Shown: in pieces, positions 9,801 through 17,590 of the stretch | Numbering within the stretch: position 1 is the stretch's first letter | Layout of the letters: every line of letters begins with the position of its first letter | Assembly (NCBI GenBank): GCA_009773755.1 | Contig: WSZJ01000037.1 | Location: 21,566 to 85,565, forward strand | From: Planctomycetota bacterium | GTDB taxonomy: Bacteria; Planctomycetota; MHYJ01; WSZJ01 | Length of the DNA: 64,000 nucleotides | Direction of reading: 5' to 3' | Made by a program: the position numbers and the translations under genes | The notes under the pieces: model-generated | The model's database searches: none | What the model was told of the DNA's origin: nothing | Seen by the model: the letters and a program-made list of their open reading frames with translations, nothing else

Positions 9801-10348
9801 TCGCCCATCGCGGTGTAGTCCTTCTCCCCGCGGTCGGATACCGAACCGACGATCACCTCGCCCGTATGCACGCCGATCCGCAGCCGCAGCCGGTCGTCCC
9901 GCAGAGCATGGTGAAGCGCGAGGGAACATCGCACCGCGCGCTCGGGGTCGTCTTCGTGCGCGGTCGGCGCGCCGAACAACACCATGACCGCGTCGCCGAT
10001 GTACTTGTCGACGTACCCGCCGTGCCTCTCGATCACCGGCGTCAGGCGCGCCCAGCACGCCCGGATCCGCTCCTCCACATCCTCGGGATCGAGCCGTTCC
10101 GCCAGCGAAGTGAAGCCGCTGACGTCCGCGAACAGCACCGTCACCACCCGCCGCTCTTTCCCCTCGTCCTGGAATGCCGAGGTGCCAAGCCGCGATCCGC
10201 ACTGGTTGCAGAAGCGGCAGCCGGGCGGATTCGGCGCGCGGCACCGCGGGCAGGCGGCGGTGGGTCCCGCCGCCGCGAGGGACAGTCCGCAACCGCCGCA
10301 AAATCGCGAGGTCGTCAGGTTGTCATGCCCGCAACTCTGGCACTTCAC
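6818..10348 (-). CDS. Zinc-ribbon / class III adenylate cyclase / AAA ATPase / TPR multidomain regulator
   Basis: This 1176-residue protein begins with two zinc ribbons (CQSCGHD with CGGCG; CPRCRAP with CNQCG). A class III cyclase domain follows (about 60-240) with both metal-binding aspartates (FADVSGF, YIGDAVM) and the DTVNTASRL segment, so it should be catalytically competent. A STAND-type ATPase comes next with Walker A GSPGVGKA and LLLNELQWAD, and the C-terminal half is TPR repeats. GTG at 10348 is chosen as start: it has GGGGGGAGG upstream and begins exactly at the first ribbon (VKCQSC), and it overlaps the 3' end of the upstream gene at 10374 on the same strand only by promoter-proximal bases. 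Such architectures are known in Actinobacteria and Myxococcota; the signal sensed is unknown. Confidence 0.88.
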   Translation of the reverse strand: MKCQSCGHDNLTTSRFCGGCGLSLAAAGPTAACPRCRAPNPPGCRFCNQCGSRLGTSAFQDEGKERRVVTVLFADVSGFTSLAERLDPEDVEERIRACWARLTPVIERHGGYVDKYIGDAVMVLFGAPTAHEDDPERAVRCSLALHHALRDDRLRLRIGVHTGEVIVGSVSDRGEKDYTAMGDTVNTASRLHTHTQPGRTVVSAATQKLVEGKFAVRLLEPLLVKGKSGALSVFEVAGPAPRIESAAGIATPFVGRSSELARLDALLEKSRASNSMVSIGIAGSPGVGKARLVSEWRRRVEKCWPEAVFLSGDSVPYGGEPSRAVRAAVLGRYGEETEADELMRSLAEDLATGGDRNPDLSAGFIGRLFGIESGTRVRHLDPRDVRVAAFAALRNLLIGLSHRGPVVLLLNELQWADSGTTDFIENLLKSPLPAPVALVAVARSEAFRERPSLAEIERVELAALSPGETDELIRALLGGRDLPRELAELIHRRSEGNAFFIEEMLRSLVEEGALAEDTDVELDGEGLALKPSRTLRLARPIEEVRLPHTVQGVVTSRIDALPEDARKVLKAAAVAGRTFSRSILERVLERGVDEALAELLRRELIHERPASNAGDRDFAFAHALIPEVAYREILRRNRKALHRGIAEALEERLGPRRPLDLLASAANHFEQADVRDRAVSLFLEAAGRARQIYANQEALSCYARVLAMDERPEALRGRAEVLIHMGRQAEALADHRRLREKHALDGDVVNRRLAENGIAHTLAYMERFDGAESEARRIAAEAAKDGDGVAESAALNTLGVVMARQRRDGEAEDAWKRCEAAARAAGDRRTAAAALNNLGLLAMRRNAFEEARKLFEDSMTLEKEVGNRPGVIGSLTNLAEVQARLQAEDTAVATYQEAIRLAREIGLVYGLGICLNNLANIHARRCRYREALETYNQALSLRREMGDRSGVATTLGNAAIVRHLLGDLAGASTALDAAIALARATRQQRVLAAALDARGNLSRLSGDFEAAERDHRESSAVDPTRSTDCRFMLALDLLEAGKREEALAIAADMPPALALQIRASAGDPAAAAEILAIAPLPTQDGVLWTATAVAARAHQTEPTLRRFAAEVESLGLLGIAWRVRADLASISGSRSDAEAAEREAMRLAALLPAGKRELLESHPALVRCRALLRGRP

Positions 10349-10373
10349 GCTGGCCGTGCCTCCCCCCGCGGCG

Positions 10374-11738
10374 CTACTTGTAGGAGACCACCCGGTCCAG
10401 CCCCGTCCCCAGGCACCGGAGGCAGAGCGAAGAGCTGCCGACCAGGCCTTTCCCCGCACATTTGTTGCAGTTCACGTGTTCCACCGGCTTGATCATCATG
10501 GTTTTCTCGGCCGCGTACGCAGTGAGCCAGTTGATCCTTGCCGTCGTATTCTGTTTGGCCCACCACTCGTTGACGAGCTTCCGCTGGTCGCCTGCCTGCT
10601 TCTTGAGGCTGGCGATCAGCGCTTCCTTCTCGCGTTTCTTCGCAATGTCGTCCTGGCTCGTCCCCTTTTCGATCGCGAGGTCCGCCGGATCCATCAGCCA
10701 GGACCCCTCGCCGTAGGAAGCCGTCTTCCATTCGTCCAGCTCCCGCGCCTTCCAGTCCATTTCGAGCTGCTTACGATCGACCTTGAGCTTGGTCGCCAGG
10801 TTGTCCAGGATCTCGATCGCCAGTCCCTTCTCCGCGTATCCCTTGATGTCGTCGAACGTCAGGTCTTTCTTCGCGATCACCTTGCCGATCAGCGATTTCA
10901 TTTCGTCGTAGTACGACTTCGCCGTCTTCTTGTCCGCGTCCTTCTTCTGCTCACCCTTCAGCGCCGTTACGTCCCCCTCGCCCTTGTTGGCCAGGTCCGC
11001 AGCCTTCACCGCCGCCGCAGTCCCCGGATACTTCTCGATGATTTCCTTGAACTTCGCGACCGCCTCCTCCAGCTTGTCGTCCGTCACGAGCTTCTCCGCC
11101 TCTTTCAGCATCACGGCCGCCTCGGCTTCCTTGATTCCGGAATCGGCTTTCGCCAGCTTCGGGTCCACGCGGCCTTTCCAGGTGGGGTCGAGCTCGAGGG
11201 CTTTCGTGAAGTGTTCCTTCGCCTTCACGAAGAGGCCGATCGCGAGGCAAAGCTCGGCGAGATCGAAATTGCCCGCGGGAGTCTCAAGCTTGTAAAGCGC
11301 CGCTTTCGCCGCGTACATCTCGTCCGGCGTGTACACGGAGAGCATGTTGATCTGGGTCTTCTCTCGCTTCATGATCCCTGACTTCGCGACGTCCTTCGTT
11401 CCCCTCGCCGTCCGCAGTTTCACCTTGTCCGGGGTCTCGTCCAGGACGATTCCCTCCAGCGTGTCGCTGCGCGTGTAGATGACTTCCCCGTCGATCTTGA
11501 AGCGAGACGCCTTCTCCGTCGCCTGGCGCGTCCGCAGCCTCTGAGCCTCCCCGGAAGCCAGCTGGTCCCACTTCAGCTCAAGTTCCAGCCCGTTTTCTGC
11601 AAACTTGATGCGCACGACGTCGTCGTCGGCCGACACGACTTCTCCGGAGTGGTACGAGCCGTCGCGCATCCGGATCGTCTCCGCGGCGGCGGGCGAGAAG
11701 AGCGCCATGGCCAGGACGGCAACGAGCAGCTTCGTCAT
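10374..11738 (-). CDS. Secreted TPR-like protein with C-terminal CxxC zinc-ribbon tail
   Basis: The 454-residue product starts with a cleavable signal peptide (MTKLLVAVLAMALFSPAAAE). The N-terminal 100 residues (IRMRDGSYHSGEVVSADDDV) look like a small SH3-like barrel. TPR-like helices follow between about 180 and 300. The last 35 residues carry NCNKCAGKGL and LCLRCLGTG, a DnaJ-type pair of CxxCxGxG motifs, and would bind one zinc. The start ATG at 11738 is chosen for the signal peptide; the longer open frame is noise. I do not recognise a named family. Confidence 0.78.
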   Translation of the reverse strand: MTKLLVAVLAMALFSPAAAETIRMRDGSYHSGEVVSADDDVVRIKFAENGLELELKWDQLASGEAQRLRTRQATEKASRFKIDGEVIYTRSDTLEGIVLDETPDKVKLRTARGTKDVAKSGIMKREKTQINMLSVYTPDEMYAAKAALYKLETPAGNFDLAELCLAIGLFVKAKEHFTKALELDPTWKGRVDPKLAKADSGIKEAEAAVMLKEAEKLVTDDKLEEAVAKFKEIIEKYPGTAAAVKAADLANKGEGDVTALKGEQKKDADKKTAKSYYDEMKSLIGKVIAKKDLTFDDIKGYAEKGLAIEILDNLATKLKVDRKQLEMDWKARELDEWKTASYGEGSWLMDPADLAIEKGTSQDDIAKKREKEALIASLKKQAGDQRKLVNEWWAKQNTTARINWLTAYAAEKTMMIKPVEHVNCNKCAGKGLVGSSSLCLRCLGTGLDRVVSYK

Positions 11739-11803
11739 GAGCGGGCTCCTGTCTGGAACTGAAGAAAGGGCAGTCCTTCCCCCTTGATTGCAACCCCCGT
11801 AGT

Positions 11804-13546
11804 CTAAAAGAGTTCCGGGATGATTCGCCTGGTTTTCTCCGTGAGGTACTCGACGACCTGGTGCGCGTCGGGAAGCGCCAGCGCGTCCTGCGCTATCTGC
11901 CTGGCTTCGGGGATCGAGACCGACCGGAGCACCTTCTTGACTTCGGGAAGGGCGCTCGGGACGGCGCTGAAGCTGCGAAGGCCGAAGCCCAGGAGCAGGG
12001 CGGTGAAGAGCGGGTCGCCGGACATCTCGCCGCACATGGAAACAGGGCGCTCGGCGCGGGCGCCAGCGTCGATGACGCTTCGGATCAGGCGCAATACCGC
12101 AGGGTGGGCGGGCTGGTACAGCGGCGCGATCTTCTCGTTCACGCGGTCCACGGCCATGACGTACTGGACGAGGTCGTTCGTGCCGATCGACAGGAACTCC
12201 GCTTCGGTACAGAGAATATCCGCCGCGATTGCGGCGCTGGGGACCTCGATCATGATCCCGACAGGCATTTCCGGGTCGAACGACACGCCCTCGGCGTCCA
12301 GTTCTTCACGAACGTCCGCGACAATCGCCTTGGCTTGCTTGATCTCGTCGAGCGTCGACACCATCGGGAACATGAGCCGGACTTTGCCGAACGCACTGGC
12401 CCGCAGGATCGCGCGAAGCTGAGTGCGGAAGAGGTCCATGCGCTCGAAGAGCAGGCGGATGCCCCGGCATCCGAGGAACGGGTTGCGTTCCTGCGCCGTG
12501 ATTCCGGAGACTTCCTTGTCCGCGCCGATGTCGAGCGCGCGGATCGTGACGGGGCGACCGTCCATGGACTTCAGGACCTGCCGGTACTTTTCGAACTGCT
12601 CTTTTTCGGTGGGAAGATTGCGCGGGTCGAAATACAGAAACTCGGTGCGGAACAGACCGATCCCGCCGGCGCCATAATCCCTCGCCGTCGCCGCTTCCTC
12701 GGGCCGCTCGATGTTCGCCAGAAGTGCGATCGCGATCCCGTCGCGCGTTTCGGACGGCTGCGAACGCATCTCGTCCGCGGTCCGCCGCTCGAAGCTGATG
12801 AAGTTCTTCTCGAGCGCGCGGTACTTCTTCAACGTCTCCCCGTCAGGCTCGACGATCACGATCCCCTTCGTTCCGTCCACGATCACCGTGTCGCCGCCGC
12901 TCACGTCCCGCGTCACGTCCGCGATGCCGACCACGGCCGGAATCCCGTGCGCACGGGCCAGAATCGCCGTATGGCTCGTCCGTCCGCCAAATTCGGTCAC
13001 GAACCCGAGGATTTTCGTCCGGTCGAGCCCGATTGTTTGCGAGGGCGTCAGGTCCTTTGCGAACACGACGGACTTGCCGTTCGCGCCGCCCTTGAGCCCA
13101 CCGCGCTCCCCGAACAGCGCGCGAAGCAACCGCTTCTCAACGTCGTTGAAATCGACCACGAAGCGTGCCGCGAGGCCGCTCGGGTCGTCCCTCGAAGTCA
13201 GCTGTTTGACGATCGTCCGGACTCGTTTCGAGACGGCGTGCTCCGGCGTGAAACGGTACTTCCGGATCGAATCGACCACGGAGGGCACGAGGTCATTCAC
13301 GATCGCCGCGTGCCCTTCAAAAATCTTGTGAAGGTCGTCCTCCGGCATCGCCGCTTTCAGCCGCCTGACGTCTTCCGTGATTTCGCCGACCACCGCGTCG
13401 ACCGCGGTCTGGAAGCGGGCTACTTCCTGCTCGATCTGCTCCGGCTCGACGGCACGCCGGGGCATGCGGTACTCCTCGAGATCGAGGAGGAAAGCCTCCC
13501 CGATCACGATTCCGGGGCTGACGGGGGTTCCTTTCAGGATCTGCAT
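11804..13546 (-). CDS. ptsI: Phosphoenolpyruvate-protein phosphotransferase (PTS enzyme I)
   Basis: The 580-residue enzyme I autophosphorylates from PEP and passes the phosphate to HPr. The active-site histidine lies in GGRTSHTAILAR, and the PEP-binding signature is seen in DLVQYVMAVDR and the catalytic cysteine region SMCGEMSGDP. Length is normal. It is 65 nt downstream of ptsH and closes the hpf-ptsN-ptsH-ptsI cluster. No EIIB or EIIC gene is in the window, so a regulatory rather than sugar-transporting phosphorelay is likely. Confidence 0.95.
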   Translation of the reverse strand: MQILKGTPVSPGIVIGEAFLLDLEEYRMPRRAVEPEQIEQEVARFQTAVDAVVGEITEDVRRLKAAMPEDDLHKIFEGHAAIVNDLVPSVVDSIRKYRFTPEHAVSKRVRTIVKQLTSRDDPSGLAARFVVDFNDVEKRLLRALFGERGGLKGGANGKSVVFAKDLTPSQTIGLDRTKILGFVTEFGGRTSHTAILARAHGIPAVVGIADVTRDVSGGDTVIVDGTKGIVIVEPDGETLKKYRALEKNFISFERRTADEMRSQPSETRDGIAIALLANIERPEEAATARDYGAGGIGLFRTEFLYFDPRNLPTEKEQFEKYRQVLKSMDGRPVTIRALDIGADKEVSGITAQERNPFLGCRGIRLLFERMDLFRTQLRAILRASAFGKVRLMFPMVSTLDEIKQAKAIVADVREELDAEGVSFDPEMPVGIMIEVPSAAIAADILCTEAEFLSIGTNDLVQYVMAVDRVNEKIAPLYQPAHPAVLRLIRSVIDAGARAERPVSMCGEMSGDPLFTALLLGFGLRSFSAVPSALPEVKKVLRSVSIPEARQIAQDALALPDAHQVVEYLTEKTRRIIPELF

Positions 13547-13611
13547 TGCCCTGTCCCGCTTCGGTCGTCGCTCACGCCAGTTTCATCGCCCGGCTGCCCG
13601 CGCGGTTCGCT

Positions 13612-13878
13612 TCAATCGAGGCCGAACCGTGCGTTCACCAGCTTCTCAATCGCATCGACCGCCTCCGCTGCGTCGGGGCCCTCGGCACGGATCTTCAGCT
13701 GCGTCCCCTGCGCGGCGGCCAACGTCAGCAGCTCGATGATGCTTCGTGCCGCCACGTCCTGCCCGTCCTTGTGAATCGTCACCTGGCTTTTGAATTTCCC
13801 GGCAAGGTCGGCCAGTTTCGTCGCCGGCCGAACGTGCAGGCCGTGCGCGTTCTGGATCGTCACCGTTTTTTCGACCAC
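13612..13878 (-). CDS. ptsH: Phosphocarrier protein HPr
   Basis: The 88-residue protein has the HPr fold with the phosphorylated histidine in NAHGLHVRPA and a serine at the Ser46 position in ARSIIELLTLAA. GTG at 13878 is chosen as start, with GGTGGGGG ten bases upstream. It begins only 5 nt after the ptsN stop codon, so the two are translationally coupled. It would shuttle phosphate from enzyme I to the IIA-Ntr-like PtsN. Retention of the serine suggests control by HPr kinase, though that gene is not in the window. Confidence 0.92.
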   Translation of the reverse strand: MVEKTVTIQNAHGLHVRPATKLADLAGKFKSQVTIHKDGQDVAARSIIELLTLAAAQGTQLKIRAEGPDAAEAVDAIEKLVNARFGLD

Positions 13879-13883
13879 CGCGT

Positions 13884-14357
13884 TCAGGCCCCCACCGTCT
13901 CGTCCATCTCGCGAAGCAGATCCCAGATCTCCTTCGCTCCCTTCGCGGCCCTGAGGAACTTCAGCATGTTCGGCAGTCGGATCCCCGCCGAAAGTCGCTT
14001 CAACGCCGCAAGGTGCGCGTTCGCCTCCGACGGCGGCGAGAGGATCATGAACATCACGTGGACTCTCTCGCCGTCCACGGCGCCGTATTCCACCCCTGCT
14101 TTGGATCGCCCGAACGCGCCGTAGAGTCCCGACAATCCTTCGACTTTGGCGTGGGGAAGCGCAACTCCGCCTCCCATGCCGGTGGTGCCCATTTTTTCGC
14201 GCTTGAGCAGCGCCTCGAGCACGTCCGCGGCCTTGAAGGCCGTCGGTTTGCGCGCGGCGCGGAGAGCTTCCGCGACTTCGCGCAGCGCGCCCTTCTTGTC
14301 CGTGGACTGGATGTCCTCGACGACGGACTCCCTGGTCACCAGCTCCGTCAGCTTCAT
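13884..14357 (-). CDS. ptsN: PTS IIA-like nitrogen-regulatory protein PtsN
   Basis: The 157-residue protein matches the PTS_EIIA_2 domain; the phosphoacceptor histidine is in GVALPHAKVEGL. It sits between hpf and ptsH, as in many Gram-negative bacteria where rpoN, hpf, ptsN and npr cluster. It probably reports cell energy or nitrogen state by its phosphorylation, rather than phosphorylating a sugar. Confidence 0.92.
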   Translation of the reverse strand: MKLTELVTRESVVEDIQSTDKKGALREVAEALRAARKPTAFKAADVLEALLKREKMGTTGMGGGVALPHAKVEGLSGLYGAFGRSKAGVEYGAVDGERVHVMFMILSPPSEANAHLAALKRLSAGIRLPNMLKFLRAAKGAKEIWDLLREMDETVGA

Positions 14358-14420
14358 GGTTCCGTGTGCCTCTCACCGAAGTCGGCGGAATCGCGGCCGC
14401 CGTTCCGTCCTCCTACCTGT

Positions 14421-14747
14421 TCAACTCAGCTCCGCCGACTTGGGCGCCTTCTTGACGTGGTGCCCGCGCACTTTTTCCTTCAGCTTGGTCAACTGCCGTT
14501 CCATCTTGTCCGTCACCAGGTCCATCGCCGCGAAGACGTCCTTGTGTTTCTCCTGCGCGACGAGTTGTATTCCGCGTGCGCCGCCGCAGATCATTTCAGC
14601 CGTGTAGGAATTCGCGTCGCGGTTGAGGATGACCTGCATCGAGTTGATCCGGTTGAAATAGTGCTCCAGTTTCGCCGCCCGCTCTTCCGCGTAGTCTTTC
14701 ATTTCCTCCGTGATGTCCATGTGCTTCACGGCAATCTGGACACGCAT
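14421..14747 (-). CDS. hpf: Ribosome hibernation promoting factor, short form
   Basis: The 108-residue protein belongs to the HPF/RaiA family, which binds the 30S A and P sites in stationary phase. Family features include the N-terminal MRVQIAVKHMDI strand, the AEERAAKLEHYF helix and the conserved DVFAAMDLVTDKMERQL helix. It lacks the long C-terminal dimerisation domain, so it is the short type. ATG at 14747 is used because the family starts there; a longer reading frame adds twelve unrelated residues. Confidence 0.92.
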   Translation of the reverse strand: MRVQIAVKHMDITEEMKDYAEERAAKLEHYFNRINSMQVILNRDANSYTAEMICGGARGIQLVAQEKHKDVFAAMDLVTDKMERQLTKLKEKVRGHHVKKAPKSAELS

Positions 14748-14779
14748 GCAGGTCCCCCTCTCGAGTGTGGCGCGGGCCC

Positions 14780-15562
14780 TCAACGTCCGAGCCCGAGCCT
14801 GTCCCCCATCCGCGGATCGATCGCCGAAATCCCGCGGATTTTGTCCGCGGTCTTTTTCCAGTCGTATTCGACCCGATGATACTTGAGCTGGTCCCCTTCG
14901 ATCGTCACGTAGCAGGAGCGCGGGTCGCCGTCGCGAGGTTGCCCGATGCTGCCGACGTTGATGAGCGCCTTCTTGCCCTGCTCGAATTTGTACTCCATGT
15001 TCAACTCCGCGGGCGTGTGGAATTTGCCGTCATCCGTGATCACGCCGGGGTCGTGAGTATGGCCATTGAAGCAGATCCACGACTGCTCCATCTTCTCGAA
15101 ACACTCGCGGATTTTGTCAGGGATTCCGCCCATCAGGTCCTCGCAGTCGGAGCGCAGTACGTACTCCATCGTAGGGTCGCGGGGGGATCCGTGGACGTAC
15201 ATGAACTCGCCTTCCTTCTTCAGGCGCGGAAGCCCCCGCAGCCAGTCCCAGCGGTCCTTCCTCTGCCGGTTTGAAAGCCAGCCGGGCTTCAACTCCTTGC
15301 GATGCCAGTCGATGACGCCGCGCGCCAGCGGGTTGAATCCTATTCCGCCGACGACCTCGTCGACCACCGCTTCATCATGATTCCCCAGCAGGCACCACTC
15401 GACGCTCGAACGTGCGATGTCCGTGCACTCGACGGGATTGGGCCCGTATCCGACGACATCTCCAAGGCACTGGATCTGAGTGATCCCCTGGTCTTTGATG
15501 TGCTTCAGGATCCCCTCGAGAGCCTCAAGGTTTGCATGAATGTCGGAAATGATGGCTCTCAA
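14780..15562 (-). CDS. Metallophosphoesterase (YfcE/MJ0936-like)
   Basis: The 260-residue enzyme has all calcineurin-like metal motifs: SDIHAN, GDVVGYGPNP, GNHDEA and FNGHTHDPG. The start is assigned to TTG at 15562, because it lies directly before the first metal motif and has GGAG nine bases upstream; no ATG or GTG fits. This class hydrolyses phosphomono- or diesters such as nucleotides, and the substrate is unknown. The downstream neighbour hpf begins 33 nt after its stop on the same strand. Confidence 0.88.
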   Translation of the reverse strand: MRAIISDIHANLEALEGILKHIKDQGITQIQCLGDVVGYGPNPVECTDIARSSVEWCLLGNHDEAVVDEVVGGIGFNPLARGVIDWHRKELKPGWLSNRQRKDRWDWLRGLPRLKKEGEFMYVHGSPRDPTMEYVLRSDCEDLMGGIPDKIRECFEKMEQSWICFNGHTHDPGVITDDGKFHTPAELNMEYKFEQGKKALINVGSIGQPRDGDPRSCYVTIEGDQLKYHRVEYDWKKTADKIRGISAIDPRMGDRLGLGR

Positions 15563-15606
15563 GGTCAGACGCTCCGGGCCCCGGGGGTGGCCTCGAATTG
15601 TAGCAG

Positions 15607-15731
15607 CCGCGCGGAGGGTGACAACCATGAGGCGGGTCGGGCGCAGTCGGCCGGGCGGCGGGAATTCGAGAAGTGCTCCGCAGGCGGGCCGACTCCGCCG
15701 ACCCGCCTCATGGTTGTCACCCTCCGCGCGG
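15607..15731. repeat. 34-bp perfect inverted repeat
   Basis: The arms at 15607-15640 and 15698-15731 are exact reverse complements over 34 bp, and imperfect pairing extends inward over most of the 57-nt centre. It lies between the glycosyltransferase stop and the metallophosphatase start, both on the minus strand. It is far longer than a normal terminator and has no T-run. Confidence 0.9.
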
Positions 15732-15741
15732 GCCTGATCAA

Positions 15742-16905
15742 CTACAGCGTTCCGGCCTCGCGTTTGCCGTAAAGGTTCACGAGCGACTCAACCATGGCGT
15801 CTGCTGAGAAGCGCTCCCGACAGAGGTCTCTGCCCCGCACGCCCCACTTTTGCGCCGCAGGCAGGTCTGAAGCAACCCGATTCAGTGCATCGGCCAGGCC
15901 GCCGACATCCTCGGGACTCAGCAGAAGTCCCGTAACTCCATGCTCGATCACCTCGCGCGCGCCGTCGATGTCGAACGAAATCACGGGGAGACCTGCCAGG
16001 AGAGCCTGCGGCAGCACGCGCGCGAGCCCTTCGCGCAATGAGGCGTGCACCAGGAAATCGGAAGCGTGCAGGTAGTCCGGAACGTCCTGCGGCGGCACCA
16101 GGCCCGCGTAGTGAATTCTTCCTTTCAGGCCCAGGTCTTCGGCTTTGCGCGTCAGTCGTTCGCGCCAGAGGCCATCGCCGACGAACAGGAAGTGGATCCG
16201 CGGGTCGGCCCTGGCTGCAGCCTCCAGGACGAAGTCGTGGCCTTTCAGCTCGAAGAGGCGCGCGACCTTGCAGCCGAGGAGCGCGTCCTGCGGGATTCCG
16301 AGCGCCGCGCGGACGTCCGCTCGCCCGCGGTTCGGTTTCAGGAATGGCTCGACCTCCATCCCGCTCCACACGCGCACGAATTGTTCTTCGCGCCCCACGC
16401 GGGCCGCGAGCGCTTTCTGTTTCATGGCATCCGCCACGACGACGATCTTCCCGGTCAGCGCGGCGGCCGCGCGTTCCGACCAGATGAACGCAAGATTCGC
16501 CGCGGGGGCCGCATAGGGATGAAACGGCAGCCCGTGAATGGTGTGGATCACTCGCGGCACGCCCGCGGCTGCCGCGGCGAAGCGGCCGAGGATGCCGGCC
16601 TTGGACGAGTGCGTGTGAACGATATCGGGGCGTTCGCGCCGGAAGAGCGAAGCGAGCGCGTGGAACGCGCGCATGTCGGAAACCGGCCTGACCGCCCGCC
16701 GCAGCGTCGGGATCTCCACGACCGGAAATCCTCCGCGCCTCGCCCGCGTCAGCAACTCCCCTTCCGGCCCCTCCGCGGGTCCTGTAACCAGCCAGGCGTC
16801 CCAACCGCGCCGGTGCAACCCCTCGACCGTCAGCAGGGTGTTCTCCTGCGCGCCGCCGAGGATCATCCGCGTGATGACATGAAATACGCGGACCGGCCGG
16901 CTCAC
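15742..16905 (-). CDS. GT4-family glycosyltransferase
   Basis: The 387-residue protein has the two-domain GT-B layout. The N-terminal domain has HVITRMILGGAQENTLL and HTHSSKAGILGR; the C-terminal domain has the nucleotide-sugar motif EGLARVLPQALLAGLPVIS with its EX7E glutamates and DIDGAREVIEHGVTGLL. The start is GTG at 16905, overlapping the upstream stop by GTGA, so it is coupled to the CvpA-like gene. It probably adds a sugar to a lipid-linked or surface glycan; donor and acceptor are unknown. Confidence 0.9.
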   Translation of the reverse strand: MSRPVRVFHVITRMILGGAQENTLLTVEGLHRRGWDAWLVTGPAEGPEGELLTRARRGGFPVVEIPTLRRAVRPVSDMRAFHALASLFRRERPDIVHTHSSKAGILGRFAAAAAGVPRVIHTIHGLPFHPYAAPAANLAFIWSERAAAALTGKIVVVADAMKQKALAARVGREEQFVRVWSGMEVEPFLKPNRGRADVRAALGIPQDALLGCKVARLFELKGHDFVLEAAARADPRIHFLFVGDGLWRERLTRKAEDLGLKGRIHYAGLVPPQDVPDYLHASDFLVHASLREGLARVLPQALLAGLPVISFDIDGAREVIEHGVTGLLLSPEDVGGLADALNRVASDLPAAQKWGVRGRDLCRERFSADAMVESLVNLYGKREAGTL

Positions 16906-17409
16906 CTCTGCCCCTCAGGCGCGAGAGCGGAAGCGAGCGCTCGAGGGGCCTCGGTGGCGTCGCCGTAGAACGGCTCGATGCGGCGCTGAGCCTCGTCGAG
17001 CATCCAGCGAACGCGGGACTTTGCCTCAACGGGGAGGGCGGCTTCCGCACCGCGCAGCAAGAGGGGTGCCAGGACTGAGGAGTGCATGTCATCGGAGAAT
17101 TCGCGCGTCGGGTACATCGACAATCCTGCGAGCGCGACGAGAACGGCCGCCGTCGCCTTCGCGGCGCCGAGCCGCGTAGGCCGCGAGGTAAAGAAACAGG
17201 AAAACGAGGAAGTATGCGAAGACTGAAGCGACGGCGGGACTGAACCGGTTTTCGAGGACTCCCGAGGCCCAGGATCCCCAGCGGAGTGCGCCCAGGGCGC
17301 CGAGCACGGCCATAGAGACGCGGGCAATCTGCCAGAACGCGCCCGTCAGGGCACCAAAGGTGGCCCCGAGGACGAGCACTGAGACAATGGAGGCGTCCAG
17401 CCAGGTCAT
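16902..17409 (-). pseudogene. CvpA-like membrane protein split by a frameshift
   Basis: The first part (17409 down to about 17180) encodes MTWLDASIVSVLVLGATFGA and two more hydrophobic helices in CvpA style. The expected continuation, LGAAKATAAVLVALAGLS followed by a DMHSSVLAPLLLR segment, is found in another frame from about 17185 down to 16902. Skipping a single base near 17182 joins them into about 168 residues. The downstream frame ends in GTGA with the glycosyltransferase, so the second half is the frame that was coupled. Sequencing error, real mutation or programmed shifting are all possible. CvpA proteins are linked to colicin V production and cell-envelope homeostasis. Confidence 0.6.
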
Positions 17410-17430
17410 GGCGCTCCTTCCGGTCGAGCG

Positions 17431-17539
17431 GCGGGCAAGCGGGCAGGCGGGCAGGCGGGCAGGCCTTCATGTGCGTGCGGCAGTCGCCCGCCTCGGCAGG
17501 ATGAGCCTGCCCGCTCGCCCGCTCGCCCGCTTGCCCGCC
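17431..17539. repeat. Octamer-word hairpin upstream of the CvpA-like gene
   Basis: The left arm (17431-17464) is four tandem octamers: GCGGGCAA, then GCGGGCAG three times. The right arm (17505-17539) is their reverse complement with two symmetrical GC/GA swaps. The loop is about 40 nt. It fills the gap between the truA stop and the CvpA-like start. Confidence 0.85.
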
Positions 17540-17590
17540 CCGACGTTATTCGCATCCGCCGCTCCACGATCCCCACCTTTCTTCCTGCCG

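Noticed and set aside
10374..12035. Extended N-terminus of the CxxC-tailed protein
   Set aside because: The extra 99 codons cover the ptsI 3' end; the signal peptide at 11738 decides the start.
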